The translations under genes were made by a program, and so were the position numbers. This document shows, piece by piece, positions 28,043 through 36,600 of a DNA stretch of 64,000 bases. The DNA comes from GCA-2687025 sp964473525 (GTDB lineage Bacteria; Poribacteria; WGA-4E; GCA-2687025), in the NCBI GenBank assembly GCA_964473525.1, contig CAYYPK010000005.1, positions 1 through 64,000 on the forward strand, in the 5' to 3' direction. Position 1 is the stretch's first letter. Every line of letters begins with the position of its first letter. The notes below the pieces were generated by a model that worked only from the letters and a program-made list of their open reading frames with translations, did no database searches and had not been told where the DNA came from.

Positions 28043-29695
28043 ATGGAAGCGCCAAGCTTCGACAAGTACTACCGCTACGCCGAGATGGTCGCCTTCCTGG
28101 AGGACTGCGTGGCGGCGCATCCCACGTTGGCGACGCTCGAGGTCATCGGCCAGAGCTACGAGGGCAGGGACATCCCGGCGCTTACGGTCACCAACGCCGA
28201 CACCGGGGGCGCGCTCAGCAAACCCGCCCTCTACATCGACGCGAATATCCACGGCTCCGAGGTCACGGCGTGCTCATCGTGCCTGTACATCGCCTGGCGG
28301 CTCCTCGACGGATACGCCGCCGACGACGCCATCCGCGACATGCTCGACTCAACGACGTTCTACCTCATTCCGATGGTGAGCCCCGACGGCGTCGAACACT
28401 GCCTATCGACACCCGGAGTCGTCCGCAGCGGCACCCGGCAGTATCCGCACGAAGAGGAGATGGACGGCCTCTACCCAGACGACGTGGATGGCGACGGACG
28501 CATCCTTCAGATGCGCATTGAGGATCCGTCCGGCGGCTGGAAGGTGTCCGAGCACGACGACCGTCTGCTGATCCCGCGGCAGTTCAGCGACACGAGCGCC
28601 GACAACGGCGGGCCGTTCTATCGCGTCTACCAGGAAGGCTCCATACGCAACTTCGACGGCGTCGAGGTGAAAGGGGCGCCCTCAAAGCACGGGTTGGACT
28701 TCAATCGCAACTTCCCGTCGAACTGGCGCATCCAGTCGCAACAGGGCGGCGCTGGCGATTGGCCGTTCTCCGAGCCCGAGACGCGCGCCGTTGGCGAGTT
28801 CGTGAAAGCGCATCCGAACATCGGCGGCATGCACAGTTTCCACACGGGCTTCGAGGCGATCATCCGCGTGCCGTGCACCGAGGGCGACGCGGACATCCCG
28901 CAGGAGGACGTCGCGCGTCTGTTGGACATCGGGAACCACGGCAAGGCGTGCACGGGGTACGCGATGTTCTCATACAACGAGCTGTACAAGAACATCTACG
29001 AGGCCGCGGGCGACTTCGCAACGTGGGCGTACCACCACCTCGGTCTGATCTACTACTGCGACGAGCTATGGGAGATGCGCGCGCGAGGCAATCCAGACCC
29101 GATGGACGTGAACCGAATGTCCAAAGAGCGCGACCACGAAGGCTTGGAGCAGATGGAGCTCGCGATGCTCCGCTGGGCCGATGAGACGCTCGAGGAGGAC
29201 GGCTTCATCCGATGGACGCCGTTCGACCACCCGCAACTAGGCCCTGTCGAGTTGGGGGGATGGCGTCCGCTACTCAGGAACAACGCTCCGTTCGAATGCC
29301 TCGAGGAGACGTGCCGGAACATCCACGACTTCACGTTCGCCCACGCTGCCGCGTTGCCGCGCGTCTCGGCGAGTGTGCATGAGACGCAGCACGTGAGTGA
29401 CGGCGTATGGCGCGTATCCGTCGCCGTGGTGAACAGCGGCTATCTGCCGACGAACATCACGCGCCGCGCGGTCGACCTGGGCGTCGCCAAGGGAGTCTCG
29501 GCCACGCTTGCTCTTCCCGAAGGAGCGGAGATCGTCGCGGGCGCGGAGAAGCAGGAGCTCGGTCACCTCGCCGGATACGGAGGGCGCAGGAAAGCGGAGT
29601 GGCTCGTCCAGTTGGGTGAGGCGGGAGCCTGCGAAGTTGAGATCCAGAGCGAGAAGGGCGGGTCCAGCGTCGTACGCCTCGAATGCGCCCCATGA
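28043..29695 (+). CDS. M14 zinc carboxypeptidase
   Basis: 550 residues, start supported by GAAGGGA. Zinc ligands His70 and Glu73 are in ANIHGSEVTA, followed by the substrate-binding region LIPMVSPDGVE, GLDFNRNFPSNW (Asn-Arg pair binding the peptide carboxylate) and GMHSFHTGFE, which holds the third zinc ligand. Near EGADAIP and WEMRARGNPD the catalytic Glu region is less certain. The last 110 residues form an extra beta domain (SVHETQHVSDGVWRVSVAVVNSGYLPTN). There is no clear signal peptide. It lies 27 bases after the truncated M3 peptidase and overlaps the next gene by ATGA, so the three were probably one peptide-degradation operon. Confidence 0.87.
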   Translation: MEAPSFDKYYRYAEMVAFLEDCVAAHPTLATLEVIGQSYEGRDIPALTVTNADTGGALSKPALYIDANIHGSEVTACSSCLYIAWRLLDGYAADDAIRDMLDSTTFYLIPMVSPDGVEHCLSTPGVVRSGTRQYPHEEEMDGLYPDDVDGDGRILQMRIEDPSGGWKVSEHDDRLLIPRQFSDTSADNGGPFYRVYQEGSIRNFDGVEVKGAPSKHGLDFNRNFPSNWRIQSQQGGAGDWPFSEPETRAVGEFVKAHPNIGGMHSFHTGFEAIIRVPCTEGDADIPQEDVARLLDIGNHGKACTGYAMFSYNELYKNIYEAAGDFATWAYHHLGLIYYCDELWEMRARGNPDPMDVNRMSKERDHEGLEQMELAMLRWADETLEEDGFIRWTPFDHPQLGPVELGGWRPLLRNNAPFECLEETCRNIHDFTFAHAAALPRVSASVHETQHVSDGVWRVSVAVVNSGYLPTNITRRAVDLGVAKGVSATLALPEGAEIVAGAEKQELGHLAGYGGRRKAEWLVQLGEAGACEVEIQSEKGGSSVVRLECAP

Positions 29696-30285
29696 CCGCC
29701 GACGAATGGGACGGGTCGCTGCCCCAGCTGCGGATGGTGTGGCCGACTGCCCGCCTGTCCACGCCGCCAGCCGTTCAGCCGCCACCGGGCTACTCCGTGC
29801 GGCTCTGCACTCCCGACGATGAGAGTCGCCACGTCGAGATCATGGAACTCGCCGGCTGGGACGGTTGGGCTGACGCCTATGGTGACATGGCGCTCCAGAC
29901 CGTGCTGCCGCGTAGCTGGTTCCTCGCGGTACATGACGCGTCCAAGACTCCCGTCGCGTCGGCGATGTGCTGCCACAACTACAAGCGGACGACCCCGTGT
30001 TGGGGCAGCGTCGGGTGGGTCGGCTGCGACCCGGAACACACCGGTCACGGGCTGGGTGGCGTCCTGACGTCAGCCGTCGTGGCGCGGTTCCTCGACATTG
30101 GCTACGAGAAGATCGACCTCTACTCCGAGGACTTCCGGCTGCCCGCGCTCAAGACCTATCTCAGCGTGGGCTTCCTGCCGCTGCTCTACACCGATGATAT
30201 GGAGGCCCGCTGGCGCGTCGTCTGCGACGCCGTGCGTTGGCCGTTCGAGCCCGACGGGTGGCTTACCTGCTCAGCCAACCACTAG
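29692..30285 (+). CDS. GNAT-family acetyltransferase
   Basis: 197 residues. The start ATG at 29692 overlaps the M14 stop as ATGA; another in-frame ATG lies at 29683. The acetyl-CoA-binding part is WVGCDPEHTGHGLGGVLTSAVVARFLDIG (motif A, here G-H-G-L-G-G in place of Q/RxxGxG/A) followed by KIDLYSEDFRLPALKTYLSVGF, the usual motif B with a tyrosine in the loop. The first half holds TPDDESRHVEIMELAG and SWFLAVHD. Translational coupling to the carboxypeptidase gene suggests acetylation of a peptide or amino-acid product, but the substrate is not visible in the sequence. Confidence 0.8.
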   Translation: MTADEWDGSLPQLRMVWPTARLSTPPAVQPPPGYSVRLCTPDDESRHVEIMELAGWDGWADAYGDMALQTVLPRSWFLAVHDASKTPVASAMCCHNYKRTTPCWGSVGWVGCDPEHTGHGLGGVLTSAVVARFLDIGYEKIDLYSEDFRLPALKTYLSVGFLPLLYTDDMEARWRVVCDAVRWPFEPDGWLTCSANH

Positions 30286-30363
30286 AGGCCCGGGCCGTGT
30301 AGCGCAAGCCCCGGCCGCCGACGTAGTGTAGGGGGAACGTCAGCGCAGCCTGGTGGGGTTTCC

Positions 30364-31575
30364 ATGCCTACAGCACGACCAGCCGACATCGACGAGCAGT
30401 TCTACGTCACCGGGGGCACCCTCCCGGTGGACGCCGGGTCGTATGTGCCGCGCGAGGCGGACGACGAACTCTATGAGACGCTCCTCAGCCGCCAGTTCTG
30501 CTACATTCTGACGTCGCGCCAGGTAGGTAAGTCGTCGCTCATGGTGCGCGCCGCCGTGCGGCTTCGTGAAGCCGGCGTCGGTGTCGCCGTCACGGACCTG
30601 ACGGCGTTCGGGCAGAACCTTGACCCCGAGCAGTGGTACGGAGGCCTGCTGTCCCGCATCGGGCAGCAACTCGACCTGGAAGACGAACTCGAGGACTTCT
30701 GGGACGACCACGAGAGCATGGGCCCGCTCCTTCGGTGGGTGGAGGCGATCCGCGCGGTCGTCCTGGCGGAACGCGAGTCTCCGGTCGTCATCTTCGTAGA
30801 CGAGATCGACGTCGTACGCAGCCTCGGGTTCTCTACTGACGAGTTCTTCGCAGCTATCCGCGAGTGCCACAATCGCAGAGCGGCGGAGCCGGAGATGGCG
30901 CGTCTCACGTTCTGTCTCATCGGCGTCGCAACGCCCACCGACTTGATTGAGGACACGCGCCTCACGCCGTTCAACATCGGAACGCGCATCGAACTGGCAG
31001 ACCTCACGGAAGAGGACGCCGCGCCGCTCGCCGAGGGAATGGGTGGTGGCGGCGACGTCGGGCGGCGTCTTCTCAAGCGGGTGTTCCACTGGACGAACGG
31101 GCACCCCTACCTCACGCAGAAGCTGTGCGCCGCAGTCGCGGCAGCCGGTGGCGTCACGACCAACGCCGACGTGGACCGCGTCTGCGAGGATCGGTTCCTG
31201 TCCGACAGAGCGCGCGACATGGACGACAATCTCGTCTACGTCCGGGAGCGGATGCTGCGCTCCGAGGTTGACCGCGCCGCGCTGCTGGACACGTACGCGA
31301 AGCTGTACGCCGGCAAGCACGTGCGATTCGACGACGGGGATCGCATAGTCACCGTGCTGTTCCTCTCGGGCATCACGTCCGGGCGGAACGGGCAGCTGCA
31401 CATGCGCAACCGGATCTACGACCGGGTGTTCGACCGCGCGTGGATTCGCGAGAACATGCCGGATGCCGAAGTGCGGCGCCAGACGTCGGCCTACCGCAAG
31501 GGTCTGCTCCGGGGCATCGGCATCGGGGTGGCCGTGGGCGCGGCGATTGCCGCCGTCTGCCTGCGGCATTCCTGA
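30364..31575 (+). CDS. AAA-like domain ATPase (PF14516/AAA_35 type) with C-terminal membrane anchor
   Basis: 403 residues. The N-terminal part has the AAA-like hallmarks: YVPREADDELYETLLSRQF, a shortened Walker A TSRQVGKSSLM (Lys56), LTAFGQNLDPEQWYGGL, Walker B VVIFVDEIDVV (Asp146, Glu147), DEFFAAIRECHNRRA, RLTFCLIGVATPTDLI and TPFNIGTRIELADLT. A winged-helix-like section follows (HWTNGHPYLTQKLCAAV). The C-terminus has one hydrophobic helix (GIGIGVAVGAAIAAVCL), which would tether it to the inner membrane. In cyanobacteria this ATPase type is commonly fused to WD40, TIR or other effector domains and is STAND-like; here it is alone and 211 bases upstream of a putative HEPN-type protein on the same strand. 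Confidence 0.82.
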   Translation: MPTARPADIDEQFYVTGGTLPVDAGSYVPREADDELYETLLSRQFCYILTSRQVGKSSLMVRAAVRLREAGVGVAVTDLTAFGQNLDPEQWYGGLLSRIGQQLDLEDELEDFWDDHESMGPLLRWVEAIRAVVLAERESPVVIFVDEIDVVRSLGFSTDEFFAAIRECHNRRAAEPEMARLTFCLIGVATPTDLIEDTRLTPFNIGTRIELADLTEEDAAPLAEGMGGGGDVGRRLLKRVFHWTNGHPYLTQKLCAAVAAAGGVTTNADVDRVCEDRFLSDRARDMDDNLVYVRERMLRSEVDRAALLDTYAKLYAGKHVRFDDGDRIVTVLFLSGITSGRNGQLHMRNRIYDRVFDRAWIRENMPDAEVRRQTSAYRKGLLRGIGIGVAVGAAIAAVCLRHS

Positions 31576-31772
31576 CATCGCGGACGGGGCGCGGTACGGC
31601 CAACTGACGGGATGCGTTCGCCCGCCGACCTGACGCCGACGGGTGCCTGGACGCGCCGTGTCCCAACCTGCCTCTGACCAAGCTTCGGCACTGCGGCTCG
31701 CGAGCGGGCTGTCGCCGTCACGCGCCGGGCGACGAGCGACCACCATCCTACGGCCACAACCGGTGCCTGCGG

Positions 31773-31778
31773 TATACT
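31773..31778 (+). promoter_or_regulatory. TATACT -10 element just before the HEPN-like gene
   Basis: TATACT at 31773-31778 sits in an AT-rich patch unusual for the region. With a -10 here, transcription would begin at about 31785-31787, exactly at the ATG chosen for the next gene, implying a leaderless mRNA. No good -35 is seen. Confidence 0.35.
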
Positions 31779-31786
31779 ATTACATA

Positions 31787-33502
31787 ATGCTAACTAGATG
31801 GGTCGCTACGCTAGTGTCGCGGCTGCGGCGCCGGGCCAGGTCGGGAGACCGTGTGGGCAAGCAATGGACCGTGAACGAGTGGCTCGAAGATGAGGTGACC
31901 TACACAGGGCCTGCGAAGGCCCACTTCTCAAATCCTGCGGGCGTGCTGAATGGGCCGGCAACGGCCCGGTTCGGCGCCGACGGGCGTGGCGAGGTCACTT
32001 TCACAGTCGGAACCGGCCCATCCTCCGTGGAGGGTGTCAGTGGGACTGTCGGCTTTCTGTCCGGCCAGCCTGCTCCCGACGGCCGCGCCGCGGGTTCCTA
32101 CACGGTCGATAGCAAGAACCCTTGCACAGAGGTGCGCATCGACACCGGCGACGGGGAGTGGGTATCTGCCACCGATCACGTCCCCTTCGACCTCCACATG
32201 GCGGTGGGCACCGCGAATACAGTCCGGCTCTCATTCCACCCATCGCGCTCTGTGTACACACCGGCGGACGCAGAGCCCGCTACGCACTGGACGCTGCCGT
32301 TGGTGAACTTTCTGACGCGATTTCCGCCGCGTTTCGGCGGCTATCCTGTAGACGTACTCACTTCTCCACTTCTGTTTCGACTGCCGCCCACGTGTCTGGT
32401 GGGTGTGCCGTTTGACGACTGGCCGACTACCGACCAGGCATCAGCGTGCGGCGTGGCGGCAATCCCGTTTGACCACGATGGCAAGTGCGCGTTCATCCAG
32501 CCGCTCCCAGATTACAGCGCGCTGCGGGCTCGGCTGGAGAGTGGCGATGGGACGGGCCTGGTGACTGCGGCCATGGTAGGCCCCACTTCTGATCGGCCGA
32601 CGGCCGGCGTTTCGGCCCTCGACTGGGTTCCGACTGAGCTCCTCACCGTGCTGGGTATGGCAACCGGCGTCGCCGCGGGCATTCCTTGGCTGGAACTGCG
32701 GGGCGGCAGAGGCGAGCTGTGCAGCCGTGTCCACGCGCGCTATGGGTCCAGCACATACAGCAGGAGCCGAGAGCTCATTTCGTCCGGCGCCGGCTCACTC
32801 AGCCTGCTGCTCAGTAAGGCCCCGAACAGCGGATATTGGGCAGAGACGTGGCTTGACGCTGCCATGGTCCGCCTCAACCGCAGCGGCCGCAACGGGGAAT
32901 ATCGAGAGATGGGGCTCGTGAGCATCTTCCTGGCCTTGGACAGTATCCTGGTTGGACTCGGGCTCAAGAAGGCTCAGAAGGCGGGCATGTGCACGGAACC
33001 TACGCGACTGGAGGTGAAACGCATTATCCGGGCGGCACGGAAAGAACTCGATGCGTTGAGCCTCACCACCCAGCAGGATGACCAGTATCGTCGCATCGTA
33101 GCAGGACATGTCTCCGGCGCCGGCACCATACGACCGAGCTACGGCAACTGCATAGAGCGACTGCTGAAACGGTTCGATCTGCCAGACGCCGCGATAGTTG
33201 CGGGCTACCTGGCGAGCCATTCGAAGCCCTATGGAAAGTCCTGGCCCAAAGCGCTCGAGAACCTTCGCGGTGCTGCTGTGCACGATGGCTACGTAGACTT
33301 TGGCGACGACACGTGGCCGCGCGACGATGTAGAGGACATGTACGAGCACCTTCACGACATCACCGCACGCGTCCTGCTGAAACTCCTCGGCTACGACGGG
33401 GAATATCAGCCTACCGTGGCCGAGTGGCGTGGCGGCAAGCCGCTCGATTGGGTCACACCCTCAACGACGGCGGAGGAGCTAGGCTACGGTCGCGCGCGGT
33501 AG
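31787..33502 (+). CDS. Unrecognised protein with C-terminal HEPN-like R-x4-H motif
   Basis: 571 residues if started at the ATG at 31787; the frame is open from 31643 (GTG) and other starts such as the GTG near 31851 are possible. I do not recognise the family. The N-terminal 100 or so residues are beta-rich (VTYTGPAKAHFSNPAGVL, RFGADGRGEVTFTVG). The middle (GIPWLELRGGRGELCSRVHARYG onwards) has mixed strands and helices. The C-terminal 150 residues are helical and contain LENLRGAAVHDGY, an R-x4-H (Arg494, His499) as in HEPN ribonucleases, followed by the helix HDITARVLLKLLGYDGEY. An ApeA-like or Abi-like architecture is conceivable. Codon choice looks less GC-biased than in neighbouring genes, which hints at transfer. 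The neighbour upstream is the AAA-like ATPase. Confidence 0.65.
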   Translation: MLTRWVATLVSRLRRRARSGDRVGKQWTVNEWLEDEVTYTGPAKAHFSNPAGVLNGPATARFGADGRGEVTFTVGTGPSSVEGVSGTVGFLSGQPAPDGRAAGSYTVDSKNPCTEVRIDTGDGEWVSATDHVPFDLHMAVGTANTVRLSFHPSRSVYTPADAEPATHWTLPLVNFLTRFPPRFGGYPVDVLTSPLLFRLPPTCLVGVPFDDWPTTDQASACGVAAIPFDHDGKCAFIQPLPDYSALRARLESGDGTGLVTAAMVGPTSDRPTAGVSALDWVPTELLTVLGMATGVAAGIPWLELRGGRGELCSRVHARYGSSTYSRSRELISSGAGSLSLLLSKAPNSGYWAETWLDAAMVRLNRSGRNGEYREMGLVSIFLALDSILVGLGLKKAQKAGMCTEPTRLEVKRIIRAARKELDALSLTTQQDDQYRRIVAGHVSGAGTIRPSYGNCIERLLKRFDLPDAAIVAGYLASHSKPYGKSWPKALENLRGAAVHDGYVDFGDDTWPRDDVEDMYEHLHDITARVLLKLLGYDGEYQPTVAEWRGGKPLDWVTPSTTAEELGYGRAR

Positions 33503-33540
33503 CGCGGCCAATATGCCACTCAGCGCGACGGGCCGCCCGA

Positions 33541-33585
33541 GTCCCTTCCCCCTTCCATGAAGGGGGAAGGTTAGGATGGGGGTTG
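33541..33585. repeat. Intergenic hairpin repeat, copy 1
   Basis: A 12-bp perfect hairpin (33544-33555 with 33559-33570, loop CAT) followed by TTAGGATGGGGGTTGG. A second copy with the same flank is at 57950-57994. Both lie between convergent genes. Confidence 0.8.
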
Positions 33586-33618
33586 GCACGCGACGCCTCG
33601 CCGACGAGCGTCGCCTAG

Positions 33619-36600
33619 CTATCGAGGTTCCCCTGAGCCGGGCTCGGTGAAGTTCCCCGCCCGCACGTAACCAGCCTCCTCGGCCTCAGCCACGGATCCC
33701 AGCTGCACACGGTTCGACTCCTTCACGAGCTCCGCCGTAGGCGATCCCGGGAAGTGGTACTTCCGGCTCTGCCGGTTCCCAACGACGGGTCCGTCGTAGC
33801 CCTCGACGGCGTCGCCAGCGCCGCCGGGATCGCGCGGCGCGGTCGTCACGGTCATGTGCCGCGCGTCCTCGGAGTCGCCGTAACGGGTGAACGCGACGAA
33901 GCCGCCTGTCACCGTATCGTGCCGGGCGAGGCCGCGCTGCGTGCCGACCCACAGCAACGCGCCATCCACCGCGAGCGACAGGACGTTGTCGTGCGGCAGC
34001 CCGTCAGCGACGCTCAGGCGGGACCATTCGCGCGTTGCCTTGTCGATACGGAGGACGCCAAGGTTGAACGTGCCAAACCAGACCGCGTCATCGCCGACAA
34101 CGGCCGACGTGACGCGCGCGCCGTCCAGCGGCCCGCCCGCTCCGTTCGAGTACGAATCCCAGGCGTCCGCCGTCGCGTGGTACACGGACACGCCCGCGTC
34201 GTGAGCGAAATAGACCTCGTCGTCATCGACGCAGACGGCGCTGATCTGGTTGTCGGCGAGGCCATGCGCCGTCGTGAAGGTGCGCCACAGGTCGCGTCGG
34301 TCGTGGTATTGGCTCGCGCCCATCCGCGTGCCGATCCACACCTCGTCGCCGTGCACGTCGATGGCCCACACGTCGTTGTAGACAAGCGTCTCGGAGTACT
34401 CCCGGTCGAGTTCGTCCGCGGTCAGCTCCATCGCCGACGTGTACGACACCCACGCGTTGCGGTCGTCGGAGAGCCGCGTGAACTTACCCACGCCGCGCGT
34501 CGTGCCCATCCACACGTCCGTCTCGTCGACGGCTATGGCGCTGACGGTGTCGCTAGGCAGCCCGTTCCAGACGCGGAAGTTCCACCAACGATCCGTGACC
34601 TTGTCGTAGCGATACGCTCCCTCGCCCGTGCCGACCCACAGGTAACGCGGATCGACCGTCAGGGCGCGCACATGGCTGATGGGGCGGAACCACTCCACGG
34701 GCTCCCACGTGCCGTACCGCTTGTCGTAGCGCGAGATGCCCTCGCTAGTTCCCGTCCACACGTATCGGTCGTCCGCGGCGACAGCGCGCACCGCCTCGCC
34801 GGTCATCTGTTCGCGGCTTCGGAATATCGTCCATACCCAGGTCGCGATCTCGTACCGGGCGATGCCGGCGGGCGTCGCGATCCAGGCGTAGCGGTCGTCG
34901 CCGTTGAGGCCACGCTCGCCCACGACGTTGATGGGCAGGCCGTTCCGCTGACTAAAATGCGCCCATGTTCCCGACGCCAGGTGGTACCGGAAGACGCCGC
35001 CCTGCGCCGCCGCGAGCCACAGGAACGAGCCCGCCTCCCACGCCTCGGTAATCTGCGCGCCCCACTCCTGCCGAGGACGGATCGTCAGCCACTCGCCCGT
35101 AGCGCGGTTGTAGCCCGTGACGCTGCCTTCCTGCCACGCGTCGTAGATGACCCACACGTACTGCTCGCCGACGACGACCTTCGAGACGAAGTCCTTCTCG
35201 AGCACGTCGCCGTCCGAGAAGACCGTCCAGGCCTCCGTCGCCTTGTCGTACAGGGAGAGGGCTCCGTTCCCTCGCCCGTTCCAGTGCGCGACCCAGACGC
35301 GGTCGCCCTCGACCTCGACCCAGCGGGCGCCCGTTTGCGCGAGGCCGTCCTCCTTCATGTAGACCGTCTCGGAGCCGTCCTCGCCCAGTCTGCGCACGCC
35401 GGACGAACTCAGCGTGAGCCAGACGCTGCTGTCGTCCGCTGACATGTCGTAGATGTAGTTCCGAGGGTGGATGAGCCGCGAGGGGCGCATCTGTGACCAC
35501 GCGTCCGTCGCGATGTCGAGACGCGCGACACGCGTCGAGAACTCTGACGCGACCCACACGGACCCGACGGACGCCGCCAACGTGCGGACGTTGTTCGAGC
35601 GCAGACCATCGGCGGTCGTGTAGTGGCGCCACGCGTCGGAGGCGTAGTCGTAGCGCAGCACGCCGTGGTCGGTGGCGAACCAGACGCGCCCATCACGCGG
35701 CACGATCCGCTTCACCTCGGTGGGCGCTTTGGCGCGCGTAGAGCCGAGGATCGTCTCGCGCGTGAAGCGACGCCAAGTGCCGTCCCGCCGGTCGTGCCGG
35801 ACGATCGCGCCGTTGACCGACTTCGACCAGTTCGAGAACCAGATATAGTCGCCGTCGTACGTGACGTGCGCCGCGCTGTCTTCGACAAGAGGGTCGCGGA
35901 CGACGAATGCCTGATGTCGCGAGGCGACGGCGGATGCGTCGACGCGCGTGAGACCATTCGCGCCGCCGACCCACAGACCGCCGTCGGGGCGTTGGGCGAT
36001 GGCGCGCGCCGCGTGGGGAGCCAGCGGAGCGCCCGCGATTTCACCGGCAACGGCGTCGAGCGACAGCACACCGGCTGGCGACCCCACCCAGATCGTGGAG
36101 CCGTCCGCTGAGAGGGCGAGACTCGTGGGCCTGATCGGGCTCCCGTCCACCAGAGACGTGGCGCCCGACGCCAGGTCGTGCCGCATCACACCCGCGTCCG
36201 TGGCGAACCAGACGCGGCCGACCGCCTCCACGCTGTCGTACACGGAGCTTTGCGCCCACACCGTCTCCAGCTTCGCGCCGTCCGCCAGGAGGGCGCTCAG
36301 GCCACCGGCGGCCCCGATCCACAGGCCGCCGGGGCCATGCGTGAGTGACAACACGCGACCGATGCCGCCGTCGCCCACGGCGTGGTACAGGCCGTCAGCA
36401 TCGCGGGCCGTCAAGCCGTCCGCTGTACCCACGTAGAGTCGATCCGCCGCGAGCGCGAGCGCGGTGACGTACACGTCGCTAGGGCCAGCGACGCGCGCGG
36501 TCAGGCCGCCGTCGCGCAACCGCGCGGACACGAGCCCTCTTGATGTGCCGACCCACAGCGTTTCGCCCTGCGCTTGCAGCGCGGTGATGTACTCCGTCGG

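Noticed and set aside
33754..35442. A 562-codon frame antisense to the propeller gene
   Set aside because: It mirrors the repeated propeller blades and has no domain of its own.
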